Positions 9,387 to 16,448 of a stretch of 64,000 bases of DNA are shown here, piece by piece. The position numbers and the translations under genes were made by a program. Numbering within the stretch: position 1 is the stretch's first letter; each line of letters starts with the position of its first letter. The stretch is taken from assembly GCA_002478865.1 (NCBI GenBank), contig DLJZ01000006.1, positions 171,709-235,708 on the forward strand, given 5' to 3'. This DNA is from Hungatella sp. UBA7603. Its GTDB lineage: Bacteria > Bacillota > Clostridia > Lachnospirales > Lachnospiraceae. Under the pieces are notes generated by a model. The model saw nothing but the letters and a program-made list of their open reading frames with translations. It made no database searches and had not been told where the DNA came from.

Positions 9387-9415
9387 TTGCGCTTTAAAAC
9401 ATCTTATAGTAGAAT
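9387..9415 (+). promoter_or_regulatory. Sigma-A promoter of tRNA-Arg
   Basis: TTGCGC (9387-9392) and TAGAAT (9410-9415) are separated by 17 bases, placing the start of transcription a few bases before the tRNA at 9425. Confidence 0.65.
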
Positions 9416-9424
9416 GTATAAGAT

Positions 9425-9496
9425 GCATCTGTAGCTCAGTGGATAGAGCAATGGCCTCCGGAGCCGTGTGCGTAGGTTCGATTCCTATCAGATGCA
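9425..9496 (+). tRNA. tRNA-Arg (anticodon CCG)
   Basis: A full cloverleaf is readable. The acceptor arms are GCATCTG and CAGATGC with discriminator A, and the D stem is GCTC/GAGC. The anticodon stem ATGGC/GCCGT carries the loop CTCCGGA (anticodon CCG). The T arm is GTAGG-TTCGATT-CCTAT. CCA is not encoded. It is the last recognisable gene before the AT-rich desert and tail cluster, a position often used by integrating elements, but I see no repeated copy of its 3' end at the far side. Confidence 0.93.
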
Positions 9497-10671
9497 CTTT
9501 TTGTTTGCTAAAAAATAAATTTTTGAGTTTCCTTTTTTTATAATAAGTTTGAGTTTAATTATGCATGTTTAATCATTTTATATTTAAGATTATATATATA
9601 TTATTTTTATATTTTCTTCTTCAATTGCTTCTTTTATAATGTTTTAATCTTCTTATCTAAGAATATTATGGTTCAATCTTAAACATACTTCTTTATCTTA
9701 TTAAGCCCCCTCATTAATTATCAAATAAAATATCACATAAACAAGATAGATTTTGTTTTGATCCATTCAACATTAAAATAAGATTTCTATATAAATAAAG
9801 CGTATGATTAATATTATTTCTTATGACTATACTCTTTTTCATTTTTATAATAGACAGAAAAATTATCTAAAATTATAATTATCTCTAATATAGCAAACAA
9901 CTTTGTTTCATCGCTACAGCTTACATTTTATTTATAAGATACCCCATATAGAGCAATATTTCTAAATAGTGCGCACCTACATAACTTATGTATAATATAT
10001 AATAATTATTACATGCATGTATTGTTATGATTCTGGAAATTCCGACATTTCATCTTGATTCTTACCCCATAAACTAATATAGAACAGAAAAAATATATTT
10101 TCACCTCTTTACTTCAATTGCTTTTAAATATCATGGACTAACTGAGATTCACAATATCTACAAAACTTCTAACGCTACAGTATATTTAGACCTGTCCTCG
10201 TTTTATGCCTTTTTTACGAAAAAACCACTTATTGTTTTGATCCGAAATATAATAATACTTATGAAGCAATTTATTTCCTTCAAATTGATAAGAGGTTATT
10301 AAAAAATTAAATATCAAGCAAAAAAGTTAAAATAATTCAGATATCAATTTTAATATATTAATCTAAAAAAAGTAAAATTTATAAAAAATCCCTCTTATCT
10401 ACTATATAGATATAGCTTAGGACTCTAATGGTATTTTAAAAATACTATTGTTGGATAAAAAACAAATAGTGTTAAATTAAATTTTAAATATTATTTTATT
10501 TGTGGTTTTATAATTAGAAAAATAATAAAAGACTTGAGAAGGTTAAGAAAGAAATTAATTACTATGGTAAAAAAAATAATTATGTTTCTGATTTAAAATC
10601 ATAAATTAACTAAGTACAACGTTTGAACACTCTTCCCTTTCTTGCTAGGAATTAGCTTAAATTCCTTTAAT

Positions 10672-10702
10672 CACCACGGCTATAAACGATATAGCCGTGG
10701 TG
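10672..10702. repeat. Perfect 13-bp GC-rich hairpin in the AT-rich desert
   Basis: CACCACGGCTATA (10672-10684) pairs perfectly with TATAGCCGTGGTG (10690-10702) around a 5-base loop. No T-run follows on either strand, so a simple terminator is not obvious. Its sharp contrast with the surrounding AT-rich sequence suggests that it is maintained. Confidence 0.8.
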
Positions 10703-10818
10703 TATTCATAAAAATGTTTTATTATGATTCATAGTAAGATTCATATATAACCTATATCATTTATGAAAACACCCGGGGTGATTATAAAAATTTGCTCTAT
10801 ATAAAATTTATAAATAAA

Positions 10819-10939
10819 CTTTACCGCAGCAACTCGGTTGACACTGATAACGCTGCTGTTCATGTAAAGCATGAGTAAGATGATCCGTCACAGGCGTCTA
10901 TACTTAAGTTATGAAGTATTCTACTTCCTTGTGCCTGAC
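10819..10939 (+). ncRNA. Candidate structured RNA (two stem-loops)
   Basis: Stem 1 has CTTTAC (10819-10824) pairing GTAAAG (10864-10869), with inner GCAGC (10826-10830) pairing GCTGC (10852-10856). Stem 2 has ATACTT (10900-10905) pairing AAGTAT (10914-10919), closed further out by an imperfect GTCA..GGC / GCCTGAC pairing (10887-10939). G+C is visibly higher than in the flanks. No family recognised; the strand is a guess. Confidence 0.3.
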
Positions 10940-11394
10940 TACCTGCTCGAATAATCATTCTTTTCCAATTCTTCTGTCTACGCATCTATCCTACCAAAAA
11001 TATTAATAAAGGATAAGTTAGTGTAGTGTTTTATCTCGAATTAGAATCTAACACTTTTATTGTGCCTATTTCTTTAGATTCATATTCCTCTTTTTATATA
11101 GCCAGTTATATCCAAACTATATGGTATTGTAAAGTCAGAATCAAGTCTCCCAACTTAATGATTCCGGCTTTTTTAATTAAAAAAATTAATTTTACGAAGA
11201 CTTCCTATGCTTGTTATTTTTATTTACCAGACTCAAATTGAAGCCCTATTTTAAAATACAAGTTCAAATAATAGTCTAATAGGCATCATAGCCTACTTCT
11301 ATTCGACAAGAAATAATATTAACAGTTTGCTACTATTCATTCTGCCCTTTAGCAGAACATCCACAAATTCTTTTCACATGTCCGCATCTTTATT

Positions 11395-11443
11395 CGAACG
11401 TATGTTCTTTATGTATCATATCACCCTAACCTATTTTCGTCAA
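11395..11443 (-). promoter_or_regulatory. LexA (SOS) box on a leftward sigma-A promoter
   Basis: CGAACGTATGTTC at 11395-11407 fits the Firmicute LexA box CGAAC-N4-GTTC. On the minus strand, TTGACG (11443-11438), 17 bases, then TATGAT (11420-11415) form a good promoter whose start point falls at the edge of the box. LexA would therefore block it until DNA damage. The transcript runs left into the gene desert; only very short peptides could be encoded there. Confidence 0.65.
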
Positions 11444-11493
11444 GTGTTGTATTATTATTTATTAGATGCAATTCTAATCTTATTATACTCATT

Positions 11494-11528
11494 AGAAAAA
11501 AAGCTAGATTTATCGGTTCAGCTAGCTT
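11494..11528 (-). terminator. Minus-strand intrinsic terminator beside the SOS promoter
   Basis: On the minus strand, AAGCTAG and CTAGCTT (plus-strand arms 11501-11507 and 11522-11528) are followed by a run of seven T. It would stop leftward transcription arriving from the right, shielding the LexA-controlled promoter. Confidence 0.5.
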
Positions 11529-11736
11529 AATTGACTTAGTGCACCTAGTTATCTTAATTTAGATGTTTTACACGCAAGATCCATCCCCCTAATTCTTGTT
11601 TTTCTGTTGATTGATCCCACTCCCCACTAACATAAAGTAAATTACCTTTTTTCTCTGAAAACACCTAACAACCCTATTATTTCAATACAGTTTTTCTACT
11701 ACACCAGATACCGTTTTACTTAATTTTAATGCACCG

Positions 11737-11765
11737 TTGACAAATTGTCTACAACATGTTAGTAT
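11737..11765 (+). promoter_or_regulatory. Strong sigma-A promoter for the polymerase operon
   Basis: A consensus -35 TTGACA (11737-11742) is followed 17 bases later by TAGTAT (11760-11765). It is the only good promoter seen before the 57-aa gene and the polymerase gene. Small palindromes overlap it: GACAA-A-TTGTC over the -35 box and AACATGTT just before the -10. They could be operator sites. Confidence 0.7.
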
Positions 11766-11936
11766 GGCATCACAAGAAAATATTAACTGTATTTTATTTT
11801 ACTATGCTCTCCCATTTCACAAATTTCTTTTCCATTTCTGCCTCCCATGCCAATTTATATCTTCAGGGGATGTTCCATTTTCGCGCCCTTAAGATACAGA
11901 CATCAGATCAGATGGAAAGGAGAATTAAGCATTATC

Positions 11937-12110
11937 ATGGAGTTTAACAGAGAAACAAAAATCCCCACCAGGGAAGAATTTCACAGAATGTATGCAGGCG
12001 AAATCAGCGTTAGTGATTTCTGCACGCATCAGTCAAAAAAGCGCAAAGTACCTCAATATACTCTGACCGAACGAAAGCTTCAGTCAAAGAGCAAAAACCT
12101 GCACCCATAA
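11937..12110 (+). CDS. Small basic protein upstream of the polymerase
   Basis: A 57-residue protein from the ATG at 11937, preceded by GGAAAGGAG 14 bases upstream. The frame stays open further up, but those codons lack a ribosome site. The sequence starts MEFNRETKIPTREEF and has a lysine/arginine-rich second half (HQSKKRKVPQY). No family recognised. It is the first gene behind the strong promoter at 11737 and is separated from the polymerase start by 53 bases, so it is probably co-expressed with it. A small regulator, anti-repressor or nucleic-acid-binding partner is possible but only a guess. Confidence 0.6.
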   Translation: MEFNRETKIPTREEFHRMYAGEISVSDFCTHQSKKRKVPQYTLTERKLQSKSKNLHP

Positions 12111-12163
12111 AACACCATATGTTTCACCATAAATAAGAACCATTGAATCAAGGGGGGATATCC

Positions 12164-14938
12164 TTGGCAAAGGAAAAATCATGCCATAAATTCATTTACA
12201 AACTACCCAGCAAACGTCTTGCCAAAGCGGACTGGAATCTCAATTTACCAATACATACGGCACTTAAAAATAAAAATGATGTGGTAGCACTTAGCGATAG
12301 CCAGCTTTTACGCTGGATCTGTGAGCTAAATGGGATTAAAGATCTGGATCTGGAGGTAAGGTCCATTCAATCCCAAATCAAACATCAAAAGAAATTACCA
12401 AAAAGCGAAGCAACTAAAAACAAGATAAGAGAATTATACAAAAATCTATATTCCCTTCAATATCAGAAGGATTATGTATGTATCATCATGAACACAAAAA
12501 AAGACTATTTAAGAGCAAACAAAGGATTTACCATTAACCAATTCCATTACCGCAGACTTTTAGGAACCAACGGTGGCATTAAAAAATCTACCATAACCTA
12601 TGTGGGAAGTTCCATATATGATGAAATAAAGAAACGTATGGATAATGGAAGGAATCTAAACAAGCCTCTCATTCCAGCTAAACTGGAAGCTTATCAGGCC
12701 TTAATCTGCAGCAGCTCCATTCCGGTAACCATGCCAAGAATTGCAATTGTAAAGGATTGCGTTGTAACATTTAAAGAAGATGTGATTCTAATTCAAGATG
12801 GTATCAAAGATGAGCCTGAGATGACACGTGAGAAAGACTACGAAATTACTTATTGCGATTCCGACGGATATGGCCTAATGTCTCCGGAATATTCCATCAT
12901 CGTAAACAGGGATCTTCATGGAGAAGCCTCCAACGGGGAAACAATTACAGGAATCAATACCCGCTTTGCCTGGACCAAAGGTATGCTTTTCACCTTTGAT
13001 TTCAAAAAATTTGCCAAGGAAGTGAACCAGGAAAATTATACATTTTACGATGCCTGGGGTACCTCCAGAGATATTCGAGATTATGACGTCATACTTACCA
13101 CCTCCATGGTAAAGCTGTGGGATTCCTATGATAGCCTGGAGCATTTTTTGCAAAGCTCCGTGGAAAACCATTATGAGTTCTCCGTTTCCAAAACAACTCC
13201 AAGCAAGCTGGAACATGTGAGAAATGCCAACTACCAGTTTCTACAGACCTTTGAATTTACAGAGGAGGAGCTCTATGATCTTTGTGAACCTACAATCCGG
13301 GAAATCAAAGATGTTCTTTTTGATGACTGGCGTAAAACAATTGTATTTCTAAAAGGGATGCATCTTGATGAATCTCAGGCAGACAGTTGGGAGCACGATT
13401 TTATAAAAGCATTGATGATAGATAAGCAAATGGCTAAGGATCCCTTTGTAGTCGGAAAGATCTACAACATGATCCATAAGAGAATCCAAATGGCTGCAAA
13501 AGGATCTATAACGTTGACCGGAAATTTCGCTATTGTCTCCGGTGACCCCTACTCTCTCGCCCAATCTATCTTCGGACTTCCAGTCACCGGACTTTTAAAA
13601 GCAGGTGAGGTTTACCATTCTTACTGGAAAGACAAGGGGGCGAAAGAGATTGCCTGTTTTCGTGCTCCCATGACATGTCATAACAACATTAGAAGACGCA
13701 AGGTCGTCCATAGTCCAGAAATGGATGACTGGTATCAATACAACAAGACCAGTATGATTCTTAATTCCTGGGATACCACCTGTGATGCCTTAAATGGCGC
13801 CGATAAAGACAGCGATGCTTTCTTTACCACGGATCATCCGATTATTGTAAGGAACACAAAGAATGCTCCCACCATAGAGTGTGTACAAAAACGAGCTGAT
13901 ACAGTCATTCCAGAGGAATCCCATTTCGTACAGGCAAATGTTCTTGCATTTGGAGATGAAATCGGTGCTACCACCAATAAAATTACCGCCATGATTGAAA
14001 TTCAATCTGGTTTTCATAAGGACAGTCAGGAATATAAGGAGTTGGATTACCGGATCATGTGCGGACAGCATTACCAGCAAAACTCCATTGATAAAGCAAA
14101 AGGTATCCTATCAAAGCCAATGCCAAAACATTGGTACGATCAATCTGCCTGCAAAAAGCTACCAGAAACCAGTGAAGAAGAGAAAAGATATAAAGAGCTT
14201 TGCCTTAGGATCTGTGCGAATAAAAAGCCATATTTCATGAAATACATTTACCCGGATCTTATGACAGAGTATAAAAGCTTCATCAATGACAGTAACAAGA
14301 AATCAATTCGATTGTTTCAGATGTCTATTGAAGAACTAATGGAAAAACAGGATCTATCAACCGATGAAATGAAATTTCTTAACTATCACAAAGAACTTTT
14401 ACCCGTTGGAAACCGGCCCTGTACGGTGAACCAGATTTGCTGGCTATTTGAAAAGGAATTCCATAATATCCTACCGAAACAAAAATCGGCTACTACCTTT
14501 GATTATACTATTTTAAAATCGGGAGCATCGTACAACAAAAATGATTATAAAAAAATCGAAAAGGTAAAAGCCGAATATGATTTGGAAGTTAAAAACTATC
14601 AGTGCCTGGCAAAAACAGAACGTCTGGATAAAGACGAAGTAAGCCTGAACCGAACTATGCTGATTCTTAAATTTAAAGCTGCCTGTGAAGCAATCTGCCC
14701 CAACGAAAAAGAACTGTGCGACATCTTGCTGGACCTGTGTTATACCACCAGTAAATCAAAGCAATTCGTCTGGGATGTTTGCGGTGAAACGGTTATCAAT
14801 AACTTATTAGAAAAGAATCACCATACCATCAATTATCCAGTCAGAACAAGCTCTATAGGCGAATTTGAATTTGCTGGAGAATCATTTGTCATGAAACAAA
14901 GAGTAGAAAAGGAGGTCGAGGAACCATTATTATTTTAA
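12164..14938 (+). CDS. Single-chain two-barrel RNA polymerase (YonO / RdRP-like)
   Basis: A 924-residue protein starting at TTG 12164, seven bases after AGGGGGG; a TTG at 12143 in the same frame lacks spacing. I assign it to the double-psi beta-barrel polymerase superfamily (cellular beta/beta', phage YonO, eukaryotic RNA-dependent RNA polymerases). The second barrel shows NGADKDSDAF, with D547, D549 and D551 matching the NADFDGD metal site. It is preceded at about residues 498-510 by CFRAPMTCHNNI, paralleling the R-N-P..H.G.I block of RdRPs. The first barrel shows TRFAWTKGMLFTFDF (K272) and TTSMVKLWDS (K317), paralleling the CKG and S-M-x-K-F elements. Cysteines and extended helical regions surround the core. 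Likely role: dedicated transcription of the downstream tail genes, as YonO does for SPbeta late genes. Whether the template is DNA or RNA cannot be told from sequence. The assignment rests on motif reading, without an alignment. Confidence 0.75.
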   Translation: MAKEKSCHKFIYKLPSKRLAKADWNLNLPIHTALKNKNDVVALSDSQLLRWICELNGIKDLDLEVRSIQSQIKHQKKLPKSEATKNKIRELYKNLYSLQYQKDYVCIIMNTKKDYLRANKGFTINQFHYRRLLGTNGGIKKSTITYVGSSIYDEIKKRMDNGRNLNKPLIPAKLEAYQALICSSSIPVTMPRIAIVKDCVVTFKEDVILIQDGIKDEPEMTREKDYEITYCDSDGYGLMSPEYSIIVNRDLHGEASNGETITGINTRFAWTKGMLFTFDFKKFAKEVNQENYTFYDAWGTSRDIRDYDVILTTSMVKLWDSYDSLEHFLQSSVENHYEFSVSKTTPSKLEHVRNANYQFLQTFEFTEEELYDLCEPTIREIKDVLFDDWRKTIVFLKGMHLDESQADSWEHDFIKALMIDKQMAKDPFVVGKIYNMIHKRIQMAAKGSITLTGNFAIVSGDPYSLAQSIFGLPVTGLLKAGEVYHSYWKDKGAKEIACFRAPMTCHNNIRRRKVVHSPEMDDWYQYNKTSMILNSWDTTCDALNGADKDSDAFFTTDHPIIVRNTKNAPTIECVQKRADTVIPEESHFVQANVLAFGDEIGATTNKITAMIEIQSGFHKDSQEYKELDYRIMCGQHYQQNSIDKAKGILSKPMPKHWYDQSACKKLPETSEEEKRYKELCLRICANKKPYFMKYIYPDLMTEYKSFINDSNKKSIRLFQMSIEELMEKQDLSTDEMKFLNYHKELLPVGNRPCTVNQICWLFEKEFHNILPKQKSATTFDYTILKSGASYNKNDYKKIEKVKAEYDLEVKNYQCLAKTERLDKDEVSLNRTMLILKFKAACEAICPNEKELCDILLDLCYTTSKSKQFVWDVCGETVINNLLEKNHHTINYPVRTSSIGEFEFAGESFVMKQRVEKEVEEPLLF

Positions 14939-14952
14939 ATGAAAAAGTATAT

Positions 14953-15801
14953 GTGGAACAATTGCTGGAATCTAATCGTCTGGATCTCTCAAAAACCTAC
15001 AATACCTTAAGCATGCTTGCCAGATACTACTTCTATATAAAAGGATTTGAGAACAAGGAAATAATTGAAACACTTCATACCTTTATGGAGAATCACTACC
15101 CCAAATACAATCCAATCGATTGGTCTGATGCAATAGAGTCCTGCGTAAATCGTGCTCCCAAATATCCTTTATGTCAATGTGATGGAATTTGGGTTACAGA
15201 TAAGGAGATAGATATCATAGAACGTATTTCCAATAAGGTTCTGGAGCGCCTTGCATTTACTCTCTTATGTCTGGCTAAATTTCGCAATTTTAGAAACGAG
15301 GAGAATCAGAATTGGGTGACCAACAGTGATAGTGAGATCTATAAGCTCGCCTGCATAACCACCACTGCGTATGACAAAGATATTCGTTTTCATAAGTTAA
15401 GGGAATTAGGTCTCATAGAATTTGCTAACCGTATTAATAATCTCAGCATTCGGGTGTTGTTTGCTGAGGAATCACAAAAAGGCAGGGTATTTATTACGGA
15501 TTTTAGAAAGCTGGGATACGAGTGGAGAACGATCAAAGGCGAGAATTATATCAAATGTGCACAGTGCGATATCCTGGTGAGAAAAACTTCCTTAAATAAG
15601 AAATACTGCAGCAGCTGCGCAAAGCAAAACCCCTACTACTCTCCTATGGAGAAAAAGACAATTACCTGCATTGACTGTAAGGTCACCTTTGATGCAGCAC
15701 CAGCCAGCAGAGAATGCAGATGTAAGGAATGTAAGCTTCATCATAAAAGGGAAATTCAAAAGATGAAAGTAAAACGATATCGCAGCAAAATACCAGTGTA
15801 A
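14953..15801 (+). CDS. Helical protein with two C-terminal zinc ribbons
   Basis: A 282-residue protein from GTG 14953. A perfect AAAAGGAGGT site at 14907-14916 lies inside the end of the polymerase gene and points instead to an in-frame ATT at 14926, which would add nine residues. The N-terminal 170 residues look helical (ARYYFYIKGFENKEIIETL, then ERLAFTLLCLAKF and HKLRELGLIEF, the last like a winged helix). The C-terminus has C-x2-C-x13-C-x2-C starting CAQC and a second set starting CIDC and ending CRCKEC, then a basic tail. This composition suits a nucleic-acid-binding factor. Directly behind the polymerase, it is the best candidate for a promoter-recognition or elongation partner. No named family recognised. 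Confidence 0.85.
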   Translation: MEQLLESNRLDLSKTYNTLSMLARYYFYIKGFENKEIIETLHTFMENHYPKYNPIDWSDAIESCVNRAPKYPLCQCDGIWVTDKEIDIIERISNKVLERLAFTLLCLAKFRNFRNEENQNWVTNSDSEIYKLACITTTAYDKDIRFHKLRELGLIEFANRINNLSIRVLFAEESQKGRVFITDFRKLGYEWRTIKGENYIKCAQCDILVRKTSLNKKYCSSCAKQNPYYSPMEKKTITCIDCKVTFDAAPASRECRCKECKLHHKREIQKMKVKRYRSKIPV

Positions 15802-15869
15802 CCCAGCTCATTTCAAAGTAGAGTTTAAAAATCCCCCTTTAAAACCATTGATTTCACGACGTTCCGTTA

Positions 15870-15882
15870 GAACGTATGTTCG
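15870..15882 (+). promoter_or_regulatory. Second LexA (SOS) box, upstream of the tail genes
   Basis: GAACGTATGTTCG shares the same 12-base core, including the inner GTAT, with the box at 11396-11407. It lies between the zinc-ribbon gene and the first tail-side gene. A -10-like TGTAAT (15885-15890) follows directly, but the -35 is weak, so the exact promoter is unclear. Confidence 0.6.
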
Positions 15883-15948
15883 ATTGTAATATTTCTAATA
15901 TGGAAAGGTAGAAAAGATCCAATCCTTTCTCATAACACTCCTTGGCAC

Positions 15949-15990
15949 CGGCAGTCCGATACCGTTTGTGATCGGACTGCCGTTTATATG
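15949..15990 (+). terminator. 12-bp hairpin after the polymerase/zinc-ribbon genes
   Basis: CGGCAGTCCGAT (15949-15960) pairs perfectly with ATCGGACTGCCG (15971-15982) around a 10-base loop, followed by TTTATATG. The T-tract is short, so termination would be partial. It separates the early-type genes from the tail genes. Confidence 0.5.
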
Positions 15991-16054
15991 TACCGGTTGA
16001 GAGTATAACAAATATTATGGAATTATGTTTATTTATCAGAAAGAAGGTATTACC

Positions 16055-16444
16055 ATGAAAAAACACATTTTTCCAAACGTGGATCATTTGATAAGTGAAG
16101 CAATCTCACTGGCAGATTCCTCTTTCCCACATTTACAGGAAGTTAATATTGTAGCTGAATATGAACACCTTTGTTCTATTTTAAATGCGATTGTGAAAAA
16201 TAGTGATTACCAGCTCTGCAATATCAAACTAAGCGACTTCCATGTTGATGGATATAGAGACGAATACATACTTTCTTTATCTGATAAAAAGATTTGGTGT
16301 CAGGAAGCAAAAATTGACAAAGGATATTTATGGGTAGATGGAATCCTAACCTATGTCCATTCCGATTGCAACAGCGCTTTCGTCATAAAGAACAAGGGGC
16401 AGCCAATGATTGAATTTGAATTTTCCCAAGAAGAAGAAAGGTAA
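16055..16444 (+). CDS. Unknown protein at the start of the tail block
   Basis: A 129-residue protein from ATG 16055 (MKKHIFPNVDHLISEA), after a GAAAGAAGG site; an upstream in-frame ATG at 16025 lacks one. Mixed alpha/beta composition, no signal or membrane segment, and a VDGYRDEYILSLSDKKIWCQEAKI central region. I recognise no family. Its position between the regulatory genes and the tail tube is where head-tail joining or tail completion genes would lie in a siphophage, but it shows no specific resemblance to those. Confidence 0.75.
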   Translation: MKKHIFPNVDHLISEAISLADSSFPHLQEVNIVAEYEHLCSILNAIVKNSDYQLCNIKLSDFHVDGYRDEYILSLSDKKIWCQEAKIDKGYLWVDGILTYVHSDCNSAFVIKNKGQPMIEFEFSQEEER

Positions 16445-16448
16445 TCCT

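Larger units (their letters stand above)
9497..11936. other. AT-rich gene desert left of the tail element
   Basis: About 2.4 kb with no credible coding sequence; the few open frames have no ribosome site or protein-like composition. Base content is extreme: for example, 10321-10380 contains only six G or C bases. Recognisable content is limited to a GC-rich hairpin at 10672-10702, a structured patch at 10819-10939, a minus-strand terminator at 11494-11528, a LexA box with a leftward promoter near 11400, and the rightward promoter at 11737-11765. Confidence 0.8.

Noticed and set aside
9425..9496. tRNA-Arg as the attachment site of the tail element
   Set aside because: No integrase is present and no direct repeat of the tRNA 3' end was found between 31230 and 34000, so insertion at this tRNA remains unproven.
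11289..11408. SOS-induced toxin peptide (e.g. a 13-residue hydrophobic frame) behind the leftward LexA promoter
   Set aside because: The frames are too short and weakly initiated to support as genes; kept only as a remark in the SOS promoter entry.
11026..11947. Several 60-70 residue open frames in the AT-rich desert
   Set aside because: They lack ribosome sites, are dominated by Phe, Tyr, Ile and Ser as expected from random AT-rich sequence, and one starts inside the sigma-A promoter.
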